Of a stretch of DNA of 64,000 nt, positions 22,657-35,333 are shown one piece after another. Source of the DNA: Crotalaria pallida (Eukaryota > Streptophyta > Magnoliopsida > Fabales > Fabaceae); NCBI GenBank assembly GCA_037953625.1, contig CM075656.1, forward strand, positions 73,489,001-73,553,000, given 5' to 3'. Positions within the stretch are counted from its first letter, which is position 1. Every line of letters begins with the position of its first letter. The notes under the pieces are model-generated. The model had not been told where the DNA came from and searched no databases. It saw only the letters and a list, made by a program, of their open reading frames with translations. The translations under genes and the position numbers were made by a program.

Positions 22657-24602
22657 ATTATTAAGATAAACTAGTTGAGAGAGAGAAGAAAAATAAAATC
22701 GCTTATTTAAATTTTTGGTCCCTGAGAGCTGACATAGTTTTGATTTTAATTCTTATATTTTTTTTATCGGTTTTGATTCTTAAAAGTTTAAATATTTTTA
22801 TTTTGGTCTCTGCCGTTAGGGATCCACCGTTAATTGAGGATGTGGTTAATATAGTGTCATGTCAGCGTGTCATGTGTCTTTTTTTTTATAAGTAAAAGGT
22901 CCCTGAAAGTTGGTTGAATTTTGATTTTAGTCCCTATTTGTTTTTTTTTCTTAGTCAAGGTCCTTAAAAGCTTAAAATTTTTGATTTTGGTCATGCCGTT
23001 AATAAAATACCATACCATTAATTGTTGACATGGCTAGGGTCGTTTTGTCACAGGTCCTTGTTCTTCTTTTTTTTTTCCAATGTCTGACTCTTATAAGTAA
23101 CTTTTTGCCTTTTGAGTTTGACATATACCCTATTACCAATTTCGACCAAATTTTGCTGACATGACACACGAAAATCCTAGTCAAACGCAAAAGGTTAGTC
23201 ACGTAATGCCACACCATCATGCCACGTAGGGCGAAGATCTTTTTTAAATTAAAAAAAAATTAAAAAAGTTATATTTTTATATTTTCAGTTTAAAAATTAA
23301 AAAAAAATAATTAGAGAGCCATCAACTTTGCCCATGTGACAACACATGATTAACCATCATCGATATGATATATCAATAAAATTTGATCAAAATTAGTAAA
23401 AAAAGTATATAACAAATTCAGAAGTAATTTCGAAAAGTCAAACATTGAAAAAAAAAAAAAAACATTTGACAATATTCTTAAAATTCAAATTCTTGACATA
23501 TCATTAAAAAAGAATTAAAAACTAGACCAAATTGTCAAACGGGATCAAACCTGATTTTTTAATTCAATTTAGTTTGATCTTACCAATCTTAAGCGGGACC
23601 ACTCACACCTCTCATTTTTCTCATTTCAAAAACTAATTTGCAAACAATCCATAATAAGTCTATGAATTTCCAACCATTTGTAAGAATCATGCATTTCCAG
23701 CTAGATAAATGAGATAATCGTGGTGGGGCTGGGGATCACATAGAAAGAGGTGATGAAGAGAGATGGGTGTGAGCTGGATAGAGAGGATGAGAGAGTCAGG
23801 CGGTGCAGGGTGTTTGTATTGCTTTAATTTGTAAGAACCTTTAAGCTAAGTCAGTATTCACATACATCATCTCATTCTACAGGTGGCGATTCGAGCTATC
23901 CGACCGTGTTCGTGTCCATTCGGTTCGGGTTCGAATTTTGATCGTGCCGTACTTAAAAAACACAACTTAGAATCGTGCTTCAAAAATGATATTTAAGCTC
24001 GCACCATGCGTGTTTTATGTTTTTGCGTACCTACCCAGCAACCATTTAAAATTATATATATATATATATATATACACGTATGAAAATATTTGATAAGTAA
24101 TTAGTAGTAACATTAGTTATTATATGTATTAAATGACGTATATGTATTAGTAAATAATTAAATAAGCATTGTATAGTGTAGTGGCCTGGATTAGTGTATC
24201 CTTTCATTTTCTTTCTAATTTTAGAAAAAAAAACTTTATTTATTAAAAAAATAAAAATAAATAAAATAAAATAAATCGGGTTGGCGTGTCGTGTCGTGTT
24301 AATCTGGTCGTGTTTCGTGCCTTTGCGGACTTAGCTTAAAAAACACAAATATAATTCATGCTCCAAAATTGTTGTCCAACCCCAATAGTTATGGTGCTTA
24401 TTCGGATCAGCCCAATCATATCGTGTTTTTTTTGTCAGCTCCATCTATCCCATCCCATGCATGTATACCCTTAATCGGTTCCTTCTTCCCTCTTCATGTC
24501 CTTCTCATGACCATTGCCATTTATCCCATGTGACTCCAGCGCCCTATCAATATACATTGTTAGTTCCGTATCCTTTTTGTCCTCAGTCCTCCCTACTTCT
24601 CA
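22657..24602. other. degenerate MITE tails and AT-rich DNA
   Basis: From 22690 to 23070 there are decayed 'GGTCCCTGAAAG'-type arms on both strands. From 23075 to 23510 a decayed relative of the 2512-3028 element can be read (TTTCCAATGTCTGACT..., GACATATACCC, TTGCTGACATGAC). A further repeat with GTGTCGTGTCGTGTT text at 23890-24440 may be another degraded element. No gene is seen. Confidence 0.5.
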
Positions 24603-24605
24603 TAA

Positions 24606-24794
24606 GAGCATCCATATTAGTGAATCCATTTTTGGGTTTTTAATGTGTTTTGGGTTCTTAATGTGGATCCTATCATTATTTTATTACTTTTTATATTTAT
24701 ATAATGGTTAAGCATCATACTAACTTTTCACTCAATTCCTAAACTCAACTTTCATTCTTAAATAGGTCTCACAACTTATCCCAAATTCTTACAA

Positions 24795-24839
<45 letters not shown>

Positions 24840-25038
24840 TATAGACTTTTGCCTCCTCTCTCTTTGTTGTTTACTGAAAATGGTCGAAGAAGGCCCCACC
24901 CACAACTATTGAACGTGGGCTTATGGAAGCACCCAAACTTCTCCAAGCACGGCTCCAATTGTGCTTCCAGTCGTGAACTCTCATTAAAGTGTGCTTCGGT
25001 TAGCAAGAACAAGAGAAGCACGATGGATATGGATGCTC
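24606..25038. mobile_element. PIF/Harbinger-type (Tourist-like) MITE
   Basis: A 433-bp element with perfect tips GAGCATCCATAT and ATATGGATGCTC. It is flanked by the 3-bp duplication TAA at 24603-24605 and 25039-25041. TAA duplications and GAGCATC tips fit the PIF/Harbinger group. A (TA)n run lies inside. Short frames inside do not look like genes. Confidence 0.82.
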
Positions 25039-25041
25039 TAA

Positions 25042-27029
25042 GTTACCCATAAGGAACATACTAGTTAGGTTAATATTGTTTATGTTATTTATAATATTAT
25101 ATATTTTATGTTATTATTTACATATAAAATGTATGTTCATCCCCCTAACTTTCTAGACTACATATTCTTCATAATTATTCTTAGGTGACTAATTGACATG
25201 CAACGACGTGTCTTCAACTACAAGCCTAGAAGTTCATATAAAAAAATTAAAAAAAACTACAGGCCTAGAAACTTTAATTTGCGCTCTCTTTCACATGCAT
25301 CAACTTGCAATACCCTACTCTTTTAAGAAAATAAAAGAAAGATAAGAAATATGAAGATCTGAAATAACTTTCCTTTATTTTGTAAAAAAAAAAAAAGTTT
25401 TGAATATTGATATTGGATTTGAATGATTACAAAATATTATTGTTCTTTTTAATACTCTATTTGTTTCCCTAATATACGTTTTTTAAGATCGTGACACATA
25501 AATCAAGAAATGTAATTAATATATTTTTTTATTAAATTTTTACTTGTCTTTTACTATTTTTTTATAATTAATTCTTCACTCATTATTTCTCTATAATAAT
25601 TAAGAGTGAAATTGTAAAAATCATAAGTAATGTTAAATTGATTTTGCAAAAAGACTTATATTGTGTAATAAAAAAAAAATTCTAGAAAGACTTATGTTAA
25701 AGATTGTATAATTTATTTGTATCACCAATCATCATATCATTGCATAATTAGCCTATGCACCTTTTTCTTTCTTTTAAAAAATGAAGAAACATGAAGGTTT
25801 GATAGTAGATGCAATCAAAAGTAGAGAAATACATGCATGCTGTGAATAGAACATACTAGCTGGCTAGAGAATGACTCCAGCGAAAGAAAAGCAGAAAGAG
25901 CGAGGTTACCCCAAAACACGAGCAATGCAAGTACTCAACTGACGACAAAGAATCAAAATGATTGGATAGAACATACTAGCTAGCTACGATAGATGGCATC
26001 TCGTTTGTTTATATCATATAATTAAATAATATTATATTTAATTTTGATATACAAGATTACAAATTTACAATACTATGTAACGATATTATGTTGAAAGTGT
26101 ATAAAAAAATATTGTTCATATGATTATTATCATCTATCGAGAGTTGCCAAGAGCCACTTTGCTTATCACCATCAAATTACTCTCAACACAACTCACCAAA
26201 TATCCCACCTATAAGAAAAATGAAATTTATTTTTTGGTCCGTAAGAAAAATGAAATTTAAACTCTTAGCTTATAATAATATAATATCTTTAACAATATTG
26301 AATTTTAAAATTAATATTAAATATTTGAAATAAATATATAATATTCACGTGTAAATAGTATCATACTTAAAGTAGAATTTTCCTCTAAAGGGAAGGCAAG
26401 GAAGGAGCAGCGCTACTGAATTTGAACCCGCATAACAAACTAAGTCGAACAATTTTGTACGTCAAAATTTGACACTTTCATTTCATTAAAAAAAAAAAAA
26501 AGAAATGCAAGCCATCACTAAATATGTAGATCACGATTAAAAAATATTTGTAGATCAATTTTTTTTATCGAATACATCAGTTTTTTCACATTTTGTACCG
26601 CTTCATGGATATCAAAGTATGAATATTGATTTAAAAAATAGATATAATTTTTTTTAAGTGGTAAAAAATAGATATATAATTTAAATTTTTTTTATCTATC
26701 CTACACTTTGACATATAAAGTGATGCAAAATATAAAAGATGTGATGTGATCTCAAGCTTTTGAAAAGATTAAGAGGATGGAAATTATATTGCTAACAAGA
26801 ATCAAAATCCAAATTAAATACACACTTTATATCCAGCAAAGTTACCAACTAAAAGATTGATTAGAAACTAAATATTTGTATCAATTGAAATATGATTCTT
26901 TTAGATCGGAAGAATATAGCTGCGTTAGACAAAAATAAAAATGGTTTTGATATACTCAACCCTAATAGCTGAGTTTAATAAGCATTAAATAGGTTTCCAA
27001 AATCATTTTGTTATCCCAAATAATGTCTA
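25042..27029. other. AT-rich intergenic DNA
   Basis: No gene is recognisable. A 20-bp text ATAGAACATACTAGCTGGCT recurs with one change about 120 bp apart (near 25846 and 25966). Otherwise only homopolymer runs. Confidence 0.5.
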
Positions 27030-27309
27030 CTCCCCCTGGTCTTATTTATAAGATCTTTTTGAGATTTTTTTTTATTTTGTTCCTATTTATAGGATTCCTT
27101 TTTAATTTTCAATAATATTTAATTACTTCTTTCCACAAACACCCCTATTAAGTCAACATTTTTTAGAGTTCCAATGATAATTATAAGGGTAATTTTGAAA
27201 AAGTATATCAAATTTTCACATTTCCAATGTCACTAACAAATTTAATAACTTTTTTTTATAAGAGTGATGAAAAACCCCAAAAGAATCTTATAAATAGGAC
27301 TAGAGGAAG
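27030..27309. mobile_element. Stowaway-like MITE
   Basis: A 280-bp element flanked by TA. The left arm CTCCCCCTGGTCTTATTTAT pairs with the right arm ATAAATAGGACTAGAGGAAG. The body closely resembles the elements at 63255-63527 and 37673-38224. Confidence 0.8.
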
Positions 27310-28676
27310 TATCTAATTAACACTTATTTATCACATTTAATTATAATTTTCTTCTTAACTCTACCAAATCCAACTTTTAATATTCCCATAATATCCATGT
27401 ATTATATTTTATATAAGATTAAAGGTCAAAAATTTGATTTTTCGTATGAATATTTGATGAGATAAACAACCATGCATAAAAAAATTAATTCTTTATTTAT
27501 AACTTGTAAGGTTAAAAAAATATCATTGATTAGCACTAAAAGATAAAAAAAATTTGAATAAATGTAACATTTTGGGAAGAATTAAATAATGTAAACAACC
27601 CCTTCACACAGACACAAAAAAAAAATAATGTAAACAACAAATTGAATGGATGTTTTGTAAAGAGGAAAAAAAATTAAATAGCATCCTACAAAGAGTTCGG
27701 ACTACAAAATTGATGTATAATCAAGGTTTTTTTAATTTCTCCTCGTTATTTTTATTTTTTTCTGAATAAAACAAGTCAAGTTTTTTTAATTTCTCCTTCC
27801 TATTTTTAATTTTTTCTAATAAAACAAGTCATAAAAATTTAATATTAAGGATATTGCTAACTAATGTCCCTGCTGTAAGAGCATTGGTAATAAATTGAAG
27901 GGTTTTCTTAACCTCAGCCCTATAAGAACTCATAAAGGGATAAATTTTATTGAAAAAATAAATATAAAGTCTTTTGATTCCTTCAAAATAACACTTCCTA
28001 ATGAAACTTATCCCTTTTTATATTCTTATCCTCGACCTTAAGGGTGGAGGTTAAGAAAACCCTAAATTAAATACATTGAACGTGTTTGGATAAGAGATTT
28101 ATAATTCCCAAGAAATGCTAACATTTCATGTTAATTCATAATAAGGAACATTGAATGTTGAGCAAGAAAAAAAGATTTGAGAAATGTTAAGACTAATGTT
28201 AATAAAGTATTTTAAAATTTCACATTATGAAAATTAATTTTGAAATTTTTTTCACAACCTTTAATCTCCATATAATCTCTTTTTACCTTACATTCATATT
28301 TCATACCTTAAAAATATTTAAAATAAATACTTGAAATTCCTGAAAATTACAAAAAAAATTCCAAATACATACTCCGTTTATACACTTTCGGAATAAATTT
28401 TCAATAAAAATCCATCGGTGTTTCTTTAATATAAAACATTTTTTTTTCTTTAACGCTGTCTAAAGACATTCTTTCAACATTTTCCTAATATTAAACACTC
28501 CCTCAGTTTGATATGTAATGTGTTTTAAGGTTATGCACAAGTTTTAAGAAATGATTAAATGATGCAAGAATTTATTGTATTTGGACTATAATGCCCCTAT
28601 ATAATCATTATTGAAGAGAGAGAAAGATATTGGAAGTGAAAAAAATAATGTAATAAATAGGGTGTGTTTGGAAAAT
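27310..28676. other. AT-rich intergenic DNA with small repeats
   Basis: At 27722-27831 a unit of about 55 bp (TTTTTTTAATTTCTCCT..., ending ACAAGTCA) is tandemly duplicated. At about 27885-28070 inverted arms GGGTTTTCTTAACCTC and GAGGTTAAGAAAACCC suggest a Harbinger-type MITE (left tip TAAGAGCATTGG). No gene is seen. Confidence 0.5.
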
Positions 28677-28985
28677 GCTTAATTGCACTTTTGATCCCCA
28701 ATTTTGACAATTTGGCGATTTCGATCCCCTAGCTTTTAATTTGGCAATTTCAGTCCTCCAATTTACAATTCGTGACTATTTTAATCTCTTTGTAAGCATC
28801 GTTAACGGAAGAGTTTTTAGCATGTGTCATATAATACACTTACCAACTCTTTCATTAATGATGCCGACGGAGGGACCAAAATAATCACGAATTATAAATT
28901 GGAGGACTGAAATCGCCAAATTAAAAGTTAGGGAACCAAAATCGCCAAATTGTCAAAATTGAATGACCAAAAGTATAATTAAACC
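28677..28985. mobile_element. Mutator-type MITE upstream of the aquaporin
   Basis: A 309-bp element with arms of about 110 bp that are almost reverse complements. The left begins GCTTAATTGCACTTTTGATC and the right ends CCAAAAGTATAATTAAACC. The flanks TTGGAAAAT and TTAAGAAAAT are an imperfect target duplication. It ends 311 bp before the aquaporin start codon. Confidence 0.8.
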
Positions 28986-29122
28986 TTTAAGAAAATAGCA
29001 TTAATTATATATTGAATTTATAAAACGATAAAAACTTATAAAACATAGTAGCAAATGCTAAAACAAAATTACATGCAAAAGAAAACGGTGGCAGTATATT
29101 TTTTTATGATAGAAACTCCTCG

Positions 29123-29130
29123 TATAAGTA
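29123..29130 (+). promoter_or_regulatory. probable TATA box of the aquaporin gene
   Basis: TATAAGTA lies about 170 bp before the ATG. It is followed by a pyrimidine-rich leader (CTCCTTATCTACTTCCAC...), as is common for highly expressed plant genes. Placement is by pattern only; the AT-rich context gives other weaker candidates. Confidence 0.45.
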
Positions 29131-29296
29131 CACTCCTTATCTACTTCCACATCCCTACAACCTCAACCTTATCACAAACCTCACTCATCACTTCCATAAC
29201 AACACATACTACACTCCTCCCACCACCTTTCACTACCTACGACACTGTCCTCCTGTCTCCCTTAGCTGGTTCCTTCCTATCTTCAATAACCCAACC

Positions 29297-32200
29297 ATGA
29301 CAAAAGACGACATAGACACCGGCGCTGCAGCGCAAAGTGGTGAGTTGCCACCTCACCACAAGGACTACCAAGACCCACCACCGGCACCGCTCTTCGACGC
29401 CTCCGAACTCGGCAAGTGGTCCTTTTACAGGGCACTTATTGCGGAGTTCGTGGCAACACTCCTCTTCTTGTACATCACCGTTTTGACCGTTATTGGGTAC
29501 AACAGCCAGACTGACCCTGCTCATGGGGGTGATGCTTGTGACGGTGTTGGTATCCTTGGTATTGCTTGGGCCTTCGGTGGCATGATCTTTGTGCTTGTTT
29601 ACTGCACCGCTGGAATATCTGGTACTGACATTATTATTATTGTTACCCCTTTCGTATACTCCTTCCACTCTTTTTTATAAGAAAAAAATTTTTCATTGAT
29701 GGTCTTAAATATAAGTAAAAATTAACTAATTTTTTATTTTCAATACAATCATTTTTAAAATATTTTTACAAAGTGGTTATAACATTTAATTTTTGTTTCA
29801 TTCCCAAGTTTCCTAAAACAGTCAATTTTTTTATGAATTTGAGAAAATTAAATGACTCAACTAATTTTTTTAATACCTATAAAATTAGTTTTTTTTTTAA
29901 AAATAAGATCGAAAGGAGTAGTGCATGTAGCACGAAATTTTTAATGTGTTTGTGTTTGTGATTGTTTTTTTAATTTTATCATTTTATTTAAAGTATAACA
30001 GTACCACGTACTAAAACATCTTTAGGTAATTGTCATTTAAAAAATAAATTCATAAATAATTATCATTTTACAAACTTAATAAGTACAACATTAATTATTA
30101 TTTTTATAACTCTATTCTCATGTAGTAATTAACAGGAGAAATAATAAATAGAGAAAAATGATGAATTGCTGGAGGTAAAAGGCAAAAGTGATAAAACAAA
30201 CATTGATTTATTAAAAAAAAATACATTAAATATACTTCTTAATTCACGCACTATAACTTATATCAATTATTTCCTCTGTCTCTAAATATAGGACTTTTTT
30301 GATTTTGTTGATCTATCAATATTTTTTTTTTCAATACAAATGTATTTTAGTGAATCTTTAAATATTTGAACCAAATCTTGGATTATGATTAAAATGTGGG
30401 TATTATTGTAACACAGCTAACGTATGAAGATGTGTGTGCTATGTTTAGGGGGTCACATAAACCCGGCTGTGACATTCGGGTTATTCCTGGCAAGAAAGGT
30501 GTCACTGGTGAGAGCTTTGTTATACATGGTGGCTCAGGTGTTAGGAGCCATATCTGGTGTTGGGCTAGTCAAGGCTTTCCAAAAGGGTTACTACAATAGG
30601 TACAAAGGTGGTGCTAACATTCTAGCTGATGGCTACAGCAAAGGAACTGGCTTGGGTGCTGAGATTATTGGCACCTTTGTTCTTGTCTACACCGTTTTCT
30701 CTGCCACTGATCCCAAAAGAAATGCCAGAGATTCCCATGTTCCAGTAAGTGCCCTTTTCTTTTTTATGTCAAAGTTGATACCTTTTTGTTGATTTGTACT
30801 TCAATCTTGTGAGAAATGAATCTGAAATTTGAAAAAGCAAATGTAATGTTTGGTGGAGGATGTTGTTATTTGGTTGAAACTAAAGCTGTCAATTCGGGCT
30901 GGCCCGGTCCATTCGGGCCAGCCCATTAGGGCCACTAGTTTTTTTTGGGCTGGAGTGGGCCCAGTCCACTAGTTTTTCGGGCTGGCCTGGCCTGGTCCAT
31001 GGGCCAATAATTTTTCATTTTTTGATAAAAATAATAATTAATTATAACCAAAATAAAATTTATAACATTTTCTTTTGATTTGGATGTCATTATTAATTAT
31101 AAAAATAATAAATGAAAAGACAAAAAGCTCAATCTCATCTTAATTTTATTATTGTTTAATCCTATTCAATAATAAAGTGTTATAACATATAAAAATAAAT
31201 TTAAGTTCGGTCCAAACGGGCTGGCCCAACCCATTTCGGGTTGGCCCGTGTCGGGCTAATGATTTGTCGGGCTGGGCTGGGCTGGCCCAAAAAACTTCGG
31301 GCTAGAATTTTCCCTGGCCCAGCCCATGTTTTTGTCGGGTTAAATGGGCCAGCCCGTTTTTGACAGCTCTAGTTGAAACCAATGTTATTAAAACCATTTT
31401 TACAGTTATCACTTGTTTAGACCAGTCCGGTTCAAAGATTTTTTTTAAGAGCGAATAGTCTAATGCGGTCCAATCTTACTAACACAAGTTTCACTCGAAT
31501 AACAATAAATTAAAGAAAAGTTTGAATTAAAAATTTAAGTGTATTATTTCTGGAAATATAAAATTTATCATTTATTAAAATTAAATATTTTACCTCTTAA
31601 ACAATATTCTAAGATGTCAAAGACATAAATTGTGTATTTACATGGCACAACTTAGTTGATAGTTCTTTCTGCTCGAATTATAAGCAAATCTAACTACTTT
31701 TACGTTTATTAAGGAGTTTAGTTGTTTGTATTTAATTTTCTCAAATTTATAAAAAATAGAAGTATTTTAAGAAAGCAGTATTGAGAATGAAATAAAAATT
31801 AAATAATATAACAATTTTCTAGAAATATTTTAAGAAAGTAGCATTTGGAATGAAACAAAATTTAATAAAGTTAGTTAATTTTGCATATATTTAAAGCCAA
31901 TAGAAATATATTTTTTATTGCTTATAATTCGAGCCGAACGAAGTAGATGCTTAGGTTGTTTAAAACTTTAAATACTCCCTAAGATGTTATGGTTTCAATT
32001 TTAAACGTGTATGTGAAAAAAACTTTATTAGTAAAACAAAATCCATTTTATCTTTTATGCCTCGAAGTGAATTAATCTTCGATTATCAATGGGTGTTTCC
32101 CTTTATGCATATAAAATGACATGAATTGTGTGACATACTTAATGTTTCTTAACGGAATGTTCTGTTTTGTACCATTGTCACATTCTATGTTATGTTTATT

Positions 32201-32871
32201 TAATACTCTACACCAAATTCAGAAATAATTTGTTCAATATTTTTCTAAAAGTGCTTCAATTATTCATTATAAATTCTTTTTTATAGGTTTTGGCACCACT
32301 TCCAATTGGGTTTGCTGTGTTCCTGGTTCACCTTGCCACCATCCCTATCACTGGAACCGGCATCAACCCTGCTCGAAGCTTAGGAGCTGCTGTGATATAC
32401 AATAACGAGAAGGCATGGGATGACCAGGTATATATGTTTGCATCTTTCAAATGAAATCATTATTATCGAAATGAATTTTTTCTTGTAAAAAAATTATTAT
32501 TTGAGGCTTGGCATGTTCGGTTAAACTTATAGAAATACTAGTAGAAGTTCATAAAAATATATTTTTATATAAACTCTTTTGAGTTCGTTTTATTATGCTT
32601 ATGAAATTAAGTTTAAAAAAGTTTATTAATAAACGAGAAATTAAATCATTCACCATAATTTACCATTTACTCTTAATTCTATACCTCTTTGTTAGTTTCT
32701 GCTTATTGTGTTCTGAAAAGGGTTTGTATTAATTGGATTGTGTTAATTTAGTGGATCTTCTGGGTTGGACCCTTCATCGGTGCTGCCATTGCTGCAATCT
32801 ACCACCAGTACGTGTTGAGAGCACAAGCGGCCAAGGCTCTGGGTTCTTTCAAGAGCTCCTCAAATCTGTAA
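29297..32871 (+). CDS. PIP2: PIP2-type plasma-membrane aquaporin
   Basis: Exons are 29297-29621, 30449-30744, 32287-32427 and 32752-32871 (325, 296, 141 and 120 nt). All phases match and give 293 residues. This is the classic four-exon PIP layout with the usual exon 2 and exon 3 sizes. The protein is a plasma-membrane water channel of six helices and two half-helices. NPA motifs are at residues 113-115 (GGHINPAVTF) and 234-236 (GINPARS). The aromatic/arginine filter is F93, H222, T231, R237, the water-selective PIP set. The loop A cysteine is C81, the loop B phospho-site is S127 (RKVSLVRA) and the loop D pH-gating histidine is H205 (RDSHVPV). C-terminal serines sit in LGSFKSSSNL. The N terminus is a long PIP-type tail, with no clear DxE export motif. 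Departures from my memory of the family are AISGVGL for ICGVGL, RSLGA for RSFGA and WDDQ for WDDH. Introns of 827, 1542 and 324 bp carry transposon insertions. Intact and probably functional. Confidence 0.95.
30881..31371. mobile_element. hAT-type MITE in aquaporin intron 2
   Basis: A 491-bp element with tips TAAAGCTGTCAA and, on the other strand, TAGAGCTGTCAA. The ends are built from GGGCTGGCCC-type palindromes around an AT-rich core. It is flanked by a perfect 8-bp duplication GTTGAAAC at 30873-30880 and 31372-31379. Confidence 0.9.
31662..31943. mobile_element. Stowaway-like MITE in aquaporin intron 2
   Basis: A 282-bp element flanked by TA. Arms are CTGCTCGAATTATAAGCAAA and TTGCTTATAATTCGAGCCG. 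It is the same family as the element at 36080-36363, differing by scattered substitutions and small indels. A partial copy is near 44325-44420. Confidence 0.85.
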
Positions 32872-33374
32872 TAATTCGATTTAATTGGTGCCGCCTAGCT
32901 TGGATTTGATTCTTAATTGTTTCTACGGATATGAATTAGTATATCGTTGTCACTCTATGTATTTAATTAATTTCTATTTTCGGTAATAACTCAAAAGACA
33001 TGTTCATGTTAATGTATGTATTTCAAGTGTGTCTTACCTATTCTTAAATGTGTGCTGGTGTTCCAATTTTTGTTGAGAGATTAATGGGTATACATTGATG
33101 GTGTAAAGTTTTTTATACTATCAGTCCATTATCCATCGTTCATTTATATTACTTTAATCTGAAAGTCAACGACCATATACACGGTTGAAGGGTGAATAAT
33201 ACATTGATAGTGTAAAAAACCTTTATACTGTTAGTACATTCTCTATTTTTTTTCTTTCCTTTCGTTTATACTAGAAATTTTTGTTGGAGGGATTTGAAAC
33301 TGCAAGGTACTAATGGTACATACATATGTTGAGGTCACGTGAAGTGATGAGTTTTCTGAGGGAAAGACCGTTGT
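32872..33374. other. aquaporin 3' UTR and spacer
   Basis: The region after the stop codon is AT-rich, with possible polyadenylation signals (for example TTAATGTATGTA near 33010). A short near-repeat 'TAAAGTTTTTTATACTATCAG' (33105) / 'AAAAAACCTTTATACTGTTAG' (33216) may be a decayed MITE. No other gene. Confidence 0.5.
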
Positions 33375-33384
33375 GTCTATTTAA

Positions 33385-34814
33385 GACTAAACTGACACTT
33401 TAGTCCCTTACTTTGTAAGGAGCTTTCATTTTAGTCCCTGACTTTTTAATAATTCCTTTTTAGTCCTTCAATTTGAAAAAAGTTACTCACGTTAGTTCCT
33501 GACAACGTTTTTCGTTTATAGACGTTAACGTCGCGATTAATTTATAATATCGTATATCATTTTGGTCCCTAATTTAAAATTTTTAATTCACTTTAGTCCC
33601 TCGTTATATCATGTTTCATTTTAGTCCCTAACTTAAAAATTTTAATTCACTTTAGTCCCTCAGTATAATAACAATGATGTTTCTTTCGCTTTTCTCTTGT
33701 AGTGTGACTACCATAAAAATATTGACTGTATGTTCTTCTTGCTATTCTGTAAACTAACTTTATAATTTATATAAACATTGACTCCAAGCTTTGCATCTGA
33801 AGGTATCAATAGTTTTGATTCAAAAATATTCTATTGAGTTCTGTGTTTAAGAGTCATTACCAAAATGTTGTAAACTCCCCCAATTTATTTAGCTTGATAT
33901 TCAAACGTCATACCATATCTTTGTGATAATGTAAATCTACTAGTTATCCTCAAAAATTCCTCCACATGCCTAGGCAAAGGAGCATATCTTGATAGCAAGA
34001 TACGAACTCGTTCACCTAGTGCTTGTTTTGTCTATCAATACAAACAATGTTTTAGTTTTTTTTTGTTACAACAATGTTTTAGTTTAGAAATCAAACTATG
34101 TGAAAATTTCATAAGTGTAAAGTGGATATGAAATACATTGTTAAACACAAGTCTTTCAAACAGAGACGATGCTTTGTATTATGGAAGACCCTTCATATAT
34201 CTTAACTTGTTGTCCGTAGGATTTCGGTTAGTTCACACATGGATAGATAACTAAAACACTAAAGAGCTTATAAAAAAACTAAAACATTAAAGAGTTTAGA
34301 GGAAAAACATACTAGTTATATGGATTATGAAATAATGTACTCTGAAGTGCTCATTCGAAAGAAACTTTCCTATTGATGCCTTCAGGTGCAAAGCTTGGAG
34401 TCAATGCTTATATAAACTATAAAGTTAGTTTACATAAACTATAAAGTTAGTTTACAGAATAGCAAGAAGAGTCAATATTTTTAAGGTAGTCACACTACAA
34501 GAGAAAAGAGAAAGAAACATTGCATTGTTATTATAGTGAGGGACTAAAGTGAATTAAAATTTTTAAGTTAGGGACTAGAATGAAACACGATATAGTGAGG
34601 GACTAAAGTGAATTAAAAAATTTAAGTTAGGGATTAAAACGAAATACGATATTAAAAATTAACGGCGACGTTAACGTCTATAAACGGAAAACGTTGTCAG
34701 GGACTAATGTGAGTAATTTTTTTCAAAGTGAGGGACTAAAAAGGAATTATTGAAAAATCAGGGACTAAAATGAAAACTCCTTACAAAGTGAGGGACTAAA
34801 GTGACATTTTAGTC
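33385..34814. mobile_element. Mutator-type non-autonomous element with about 300-bp TIRs
   Basis: A 1430-bp element. It starts GACTAAACTGACACTTTAGT and ends with the inverted counterpart ACTAAAGTGACATTTTAGTC. A perfect 10-bp duplication GTCTATTTAA lies at 33375-33384 and 34815-34824. The arms are composed of 'TTTAGTCCCT' blocks and an ACGTTAACGTC motif, and belong to the same family as the element at 16213-22646. The centre contains inner inverted pieces (AAGCTTTGCATCTGAAGG / CCTTCAGGTGCAAAGCTT). There is no transposase. Confidence 0.9.
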
Positions 34815-34824
34815 GTCTATTTAA

Positions 34825-35316
34825 CAGTGTCATAGTATTTAATTGATTTTTAGCTATTGGTGGTGTCATTGTATTGATCATTCGTGGTCCATATCTTTTT
34901 ATATTTTTTTGTGGTGTAGGTTGATTTGTAACCTTATTTTGTAGCTCTTTAAATATTTTTGTAAAATGAAAGGTGGTACTTTGCAATGTTTATGGGCCAG
35001 AGGTTGTGATCATGAAATATATCTTTAGCTTGTTAGTATGCATTTATGAATGAATGAGGACAATATTCCAGTTCCAAGAAGAATGTGTGAGTTCAATTAT
35101 GGGGGAGAGAGGGAGTATGAAATTTCAAATTCAAAACCACAACTCCTCGTTGAAATCCCGGACCACAAGTGTTACTCTTGTGCAAGAATTTTAAAAAATA
35201 ATTTTTTTTATAAGAAATTTTAATTTTAAAATATATTAAGTGAAATAGTAAGAATTTTAGTTATTAAAACTAGGAAAATGCTAAAAAATATCTTTAGGGC
35301 ATTGTTTAAGAAATAA
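34825..35316. other. intergenic DNA
   Basis: No gene and no clear repeat. Unremarkable AT-rich sequence. Confidence 0.5.
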
Positions 35317-35333
35317 AATAAATGAAGTATTTT

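Noticed and set aside
29237..29668. 143-codon minus-strand open frame
   Set aside because: Exact antisense shadow of aquaporin exon 1.
30396..30599. 67-codon + strand open frame
   Set aside because: Out-of-frame shadow of aquaporin exon 2.
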